64,000 nt of DNA, taken from positions 25,320 through 89,319 of the forward strand of contig WYDT01000027.1 of the NCBI GenBank assembly GCA_013122435.1. The letters are read 5' to 3'. Below, in pieces: positions 61,765-64,000 of this stretch (positions are counted from its first letter, which is position 1; each line of letters begins with the position of its first letter). This DNA comes from Chloroflexi bacterium AL-N1. GTDB taxonomy: Bacteria; Chloroflexota; Chloroflexia; Chloroflexales; Roseiflexaceae. The notes below the pieces were generated by a model that ran no database searches, was not told where the DNA came from, and saw only the letters and a list, made by a program, of their open reading frames with translations. The position numbers were made by a program, and so were the translations under genes.

Positions 61765-62202
61765 GTGAAGATACTGGTTATTCATGGTCCGAATCTGAAT
61801 ATGCTTGGCCGGCGTGAACCGGCTATCTATGGCCACACCACGTTAGCACAGATCAACAATGCCCTCACTGAGAAAGCGCGCGCTTCTGGTGCAACGCTCC
61901 TGGCGTTTCAATCCAATCACGAGGGCGCGCTGATCGACTTCATTCAGGCGGAGGTAGATGATGCTACAGGGATTATCATCAATCCAGGAGCGTTTACCCA
62001 TTACAGCATTGCGCTACGGGATGCACTGGCAAGCCTCACGCTACCCATGATTGAGGTGCATATCTCCAACGTCTACAAACGTGAGCCCTTCCGACACGTA
62101 TCGCTGATCGCCCCGCTGGTTACTGGACAGATTTCAGGGTTGGGATGGCGTGGCTATCTGCTTGCGTTAGCGTGGCTACTATCGACACATGTAGATAATT
62201 GA
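61765..62202 (+). CDS. aroQ: 3-dehydroquinate dehydratase, type II
   Basis: Third step of the shikimate pathway. 145 residues. ILVIHGPNLNMLGRREPAIYG carries the catalytic Tyr and Asn region, FQSNHEGALIDFIQ the Arg/His side, NPGAFTHYSIALRDAL and VEIHLSN-like IEVHISNVYKREPFRH the substrate pocket. GTG start at 61765, directly preceded by a TATAAT-like box at 61759-61764. Confidence 0.95.
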   Translation: MKILVIHGPNLNMLGRREPAIYGHTTLAQINNALTEKARASGATLLAFQSNHEGALIDFIQAEVDDATGIIINPGAFTHYSIALRDALASLTLPMIEVHISNVYKREPFRHVSLIAPLVTGQISGLGWRGYLLALAWLLSTHVDN

Positions 62203-62284
62203 TCGACTGCATCAGGATGAACTGCAATACGTGCTACCATATGGGCGTGTTGCGGTTCTTTTTTTGTTAAGAAATGGAATATAT

Positions 62285-62851
62285 ATGCCAGCATCATTCC
62301 AGGAGCAAACAGATGTAAGTTGTGCAGTGTTACAATCGTTGGTGAGAGAGACAACGGTGATTGAGCAAATAGCACGGTTGGTTTGCGATACGGTGTTGGA
62401 TGGGCGGGTGCTGCTTACCTGTGGGAATGGTGGCAGCGCTACGGATGCCAATCATTTGGCAGAGGAGTTAGTGGCACGGTATCGCGCTAATCGACGAGCG
62501 TTGCCAGCCATTGCGTTGACGGCAGACTCATCGGTGTTGACCTGTATAAGCAATGATTTTGGGTTCGAGCATGTTTTCTCACGGCAGATCGAAGCTCTTG
62601 CACGACCAGGGGATGTGGTGTTGTGTTTTAGCACAAGCGGTAACTCGCCTAACATTGTGGCGGCGTTGCAGGCTGCAAAGGCGCGTGGTGCTGCGACGAT
62701 TGCACTGCTGGGGAAAGATGGCGGTGCGGCACGTGATATGGCCGATCTCGAACTCATCGTTGATTGCCAGGATACGGCGCGTATTCAGGAAGCCCATCTG
62801 CAGGTGCTCCACTACATTTGTGAGGTGGTCGAGCGCGCAGTGGTTGAGTAA
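62285..62851 (+). CDS. SIS-domain phosphosugar isomerase (GmhA/DiaA family)
   Basis: 188 residues from the ATG at 62285 (GGA 6 bp upstream). LTCGNGGSATDANHLAEEL, LTADSSVLTCISNDFGFEHVF, and LCFSTSGNSPNIVAAL are the SIS sugar-phosphate loops of phosphoheptose isomerases. It ends with HYICEVVERAVV. Could make ADP- or GDP-heptose precursors for surface glycans; DiaA-type replication proteins share this fold. Catalytic Glu and His of GmhA are plausible (EE in LAEEL, H in QEAHLQVLHY). Confidence 0.85.
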   Translation: MPASFQEQTDVSCAVLQSLVRETTVIEQIARLVCDTVLDGRVLLTCGNGGSATDANHLAEELVARYRANRRALPAIALTADSSVLTCISNDFGFEHVFSRQIEALARPGDVVLCFSTSGNSPNIVAALQAAKARGAATIALLGKDGGAARDMADLELIVDCQDTARIQEAHLQVLHYICEVVERAVVE

Positions 62852-63333
62852 TGTATTTGTACATTGCAATGCTCGTTGTGGTTGTTGCTGAAGTGTCGGT
62901 GATACTGGGTGGGGTCAACACTGTTGCTTGTATCCTGCGTTGGTACCGTTCCTAACGGGCTAGCCGACGGACAGGTTAGCCATTCACCTATAGAGTTTTT
63001 TTCATTTTGTGCCTTTGCCGCCCTTTGTTTCAACGTGCCAGCGCTCGCTGGGGTGCTCCACGCCCTGCGGCCCAGGCGTGGCACCCTGGACACCGGCAAG
63101 CGATACTGGCAGCAAAGCGCATGGTGTCGGCGATGCCCCTAGAGTGGAGCTAGCACGCCTGCTCACAACAAAGGGAGCGTTGCACGCCTATGCATTCGCC
63201 ATATCTGATGTGGTAAAGCGTCAACAGCCTGCGTGAGCAGGCGCCGTTAGCAGCCGGCTGCTTAAGTGGCAGGCGTGTCTGAGAATGCTCATTCCTGTCA
63301 GGGTCCCCGGCAGCCCCACCGATGCCCAACAAC
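62852..63333. other. 482-bp GC-rich intergenic region with palindromes
   Basis: No gene supported. Contains CCAGCG-CT-CGCTGG (63038-63051), an overlapping hairpin GGGTG-ct-CCACGCC / GGCGTGG-CACCC (63051-63086), and the perfect palindrome GCAGCCGGCTGC (63250-63261). Base composition is visibly richer in G and C than upstream. Could be a repeated or mobile non-coding element. Confidence 0.5.
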
Positions 63334-63903
63334 CTAGCGCCCCCGTGCCCGCGCTCGTTGCTCCTTGCGGGTCAGCACGCCCAGCGGAAACAACACCTTG
63401 GGCTGAGAGGGATGCACTAAGACGATGACTTCCACGCCTTCGATGACCTTGCCATTCCAGGGGCGTTCGAGCTTGAAGGGCATCTCCAAGGTCTCGGTCC
63501 CCAGATCCACCTGCCAGGTGCCGAGAAGCGTGCCATGGTCCATGGCGGTGAAGGAGGAACGGTTTTGTCCATGACGCACCACCTCAATCACTTCTGCATA
63601 GCCTAAACGCCCATAGCGCAATGCCCGCCACCATTGCCAGACAGCAATAAACGGTGTCGACATCAGGAGTGCCCCAGCAATCAGTGCCAGCACCGCGCAG
63701 AGCAGCGTGAGACGATCAGAGAGATCGAAAAAGAGGAACAAGCCCATCCCGGACAAAAAAACCATCAGGCCAAACAGAAAGCCAAAGATTTCGGTCTTGT
63801 CAAGTAAGACCGCAGATACAAAGTCCTTGTCCAGACGCCGTGGTGGGCGCGGTTGTTCCGTGGTTATTGCTTGTCCCATCTGTTCGAGACGTGGATTAGC
63901 CAT
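63334..63903 (-). CDS. Two-helix membrane protein of unknown function
   Basis: 189 residues; AGGAGG 6 bp before the ATG gives a firm start. Polar N-terminus (about 30 residues), helices near 40-58 and 65-90, then a cytoplasmic or external beta-rich part (YAEVIEVVRHGQNRSSFTA, LGTWQVDLGTETLEMPF, VEVIVLVHPSQPKVLFPLG) that resembles small DUF3592-like domains. C-terminus is basic. Codon use seems more GC-rich than in the rest of the window. Confidence 0.65.
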   Translation of the reverse strand: MANPRLEQMGQAITTEQPRPPRRLDKDFVSAVLLDKTEIFGFLFGLMVFLSGMGLFLFFDLSDRLTLLCAVLALIAGALLMSTPFIAVWQWWRALRYGRLGYAEVIEVVRHGQNRSSFTAMDHGTLLGTWQVDLGTETLEMPFKLERPWNGKVIEGVEVIVLVHPSQPKVLFPLGVLTRKEQRARARGR

Positions 63904-63932
63904 CCAGATCCTCCTTCGTTCTAGGTATACAA

Positions 63933-64000
63933 TTATTCTATGGTCGACTGACGATGACGGCTCACGATGTCATAGGCACCACTACCTACCACACCTGCGG
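63933..64000 (-). CDS. Possible C-terminal end of an upstream gene (partial)
   Basis: Minus strand from the right edge reads GVVGSGAYDIVSRHRQSTIE then stop at 63933-63935. It is open across the edge and is followed 30 bp later by the next start, as expected for a tight gene pair. Too short to identify. Confidence 0.3.
   Translation of the reverse strand, partial: AGVVGSGAYDIVSRHRQSTIE

Noticed and set aside
62909..63236. Short plus-strand frames in the GC-rich region
   Set aside because: Cys/Pro/Arg-rich translations with no pattern, without ribosome sites, spanning palindromes; judged non-coding.
1..64000. tRNA, rRNA, CRISPR arrays, intact insertion sequences, chlorosome genes
   Set aside because: Looked for T-loop-like motifs, regular direct repeats with spacers, transposase motifs and csm-type proteins; none seen.

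Overview
The window is chromosomal DNA of a chlorosome-less filamentous anoxygenic phototroph of the Chloroflexota, most like the Roseiflexus lineage. The reasons are: reaction-centre L and M subunits fused in one gene (known from Roseiflexus castenholzii), antenna peptides of the Chloroflexus B808-866/Roseiflexus type, a membrane-anchored tetraheme PufC, no puhA, no chlorosome (csm) genes, and several secreted proteins ending in a short LPxxRR-like tail of the kind I associate with this phylum. Base composition looks close to 50 % GC, lower than I remember for cultured Roseiflexus, so a relative rather than that genus is possible. This is inference; no 16S gene is in the window.

Layout. 1-5.9 kb (minus strand): a partial WecA/MraY-type sugar-phosphate transferase, upp, an OmpR-type response regulator, then the clpX, clpP and tig protein-quality block, read from a good promoter at 5964-5991. 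6.1-13.9 kb (plus): a CYTH protein and a CHAD protein (polyphosphate-type domains), SbcC, a SUMF1-type protein and a membrane-anchored HExxH peptidase. 13.9-18.7 kb (minus): PrsW, a tungsten-type aldehyde:ferredoxin oxidoreductase, tsaB, tsaE and a small nuclease-fold-like protein.

18.7-36.8 kb is the photosynthesis island. A consensus promoter (TTGACA-N18-TATAAT) preceded by two nearly identical 16-bp sites exactly 105 bp apart drives pufB-pufA, then a hairpin, then pufLM-pufC-bchG-bchP-puhE-alpha/beta hydrolase. After a universal-stress gene on the other strand comes bchF, a frameshifted acetyltransferase, bchC, bchX, a DUF169-type gene, two membrane proteins of unknown function, bchY and bchZ, then a separately promoted geranylgeranyl-reductase-family gene. 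Together these supply the reaction centre and antenna, its electron donor, an assembly factor, and the late steps of bacteriochlorophyll a synthesis (C3 hydration by BchF, C7-C8 reduction by BchXYZ, C3-hydroxyethyl oxidation by BchC, esterification by BchG, tail reduction by BchP). The three non-bch genes between bchX and bchY, and an FtsQ-like tail on BchX, are the most promising new biology here.

37-50.8 kb is mostly housekeeping: mnmA, two small membrane proteins, a DUF4388 protein with a small GTPase (polarity/motility type), mutY, a class II histone-deacetylase-family protein, hisH-hisA-(coiled-coil gene)-hisF, a fused moaD-moaE, then on the minus strand a one-helix protein, rsfS, cvpA and dnaK. 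51-61.7 kb holds three tandem secreted parallel-beta-helix proteins of 1082, 588 and 1749 residues with 3, 0 and 9 NEW3-like repeats. 61.7-64 kb has aroQ, a SIS-domain isomerase, a more GC-rich intergenic stretch full of palindromes, and a two-helix membrane protein. No tRNA, rRNA, CRISPR array or intact insertion sequence was seen.
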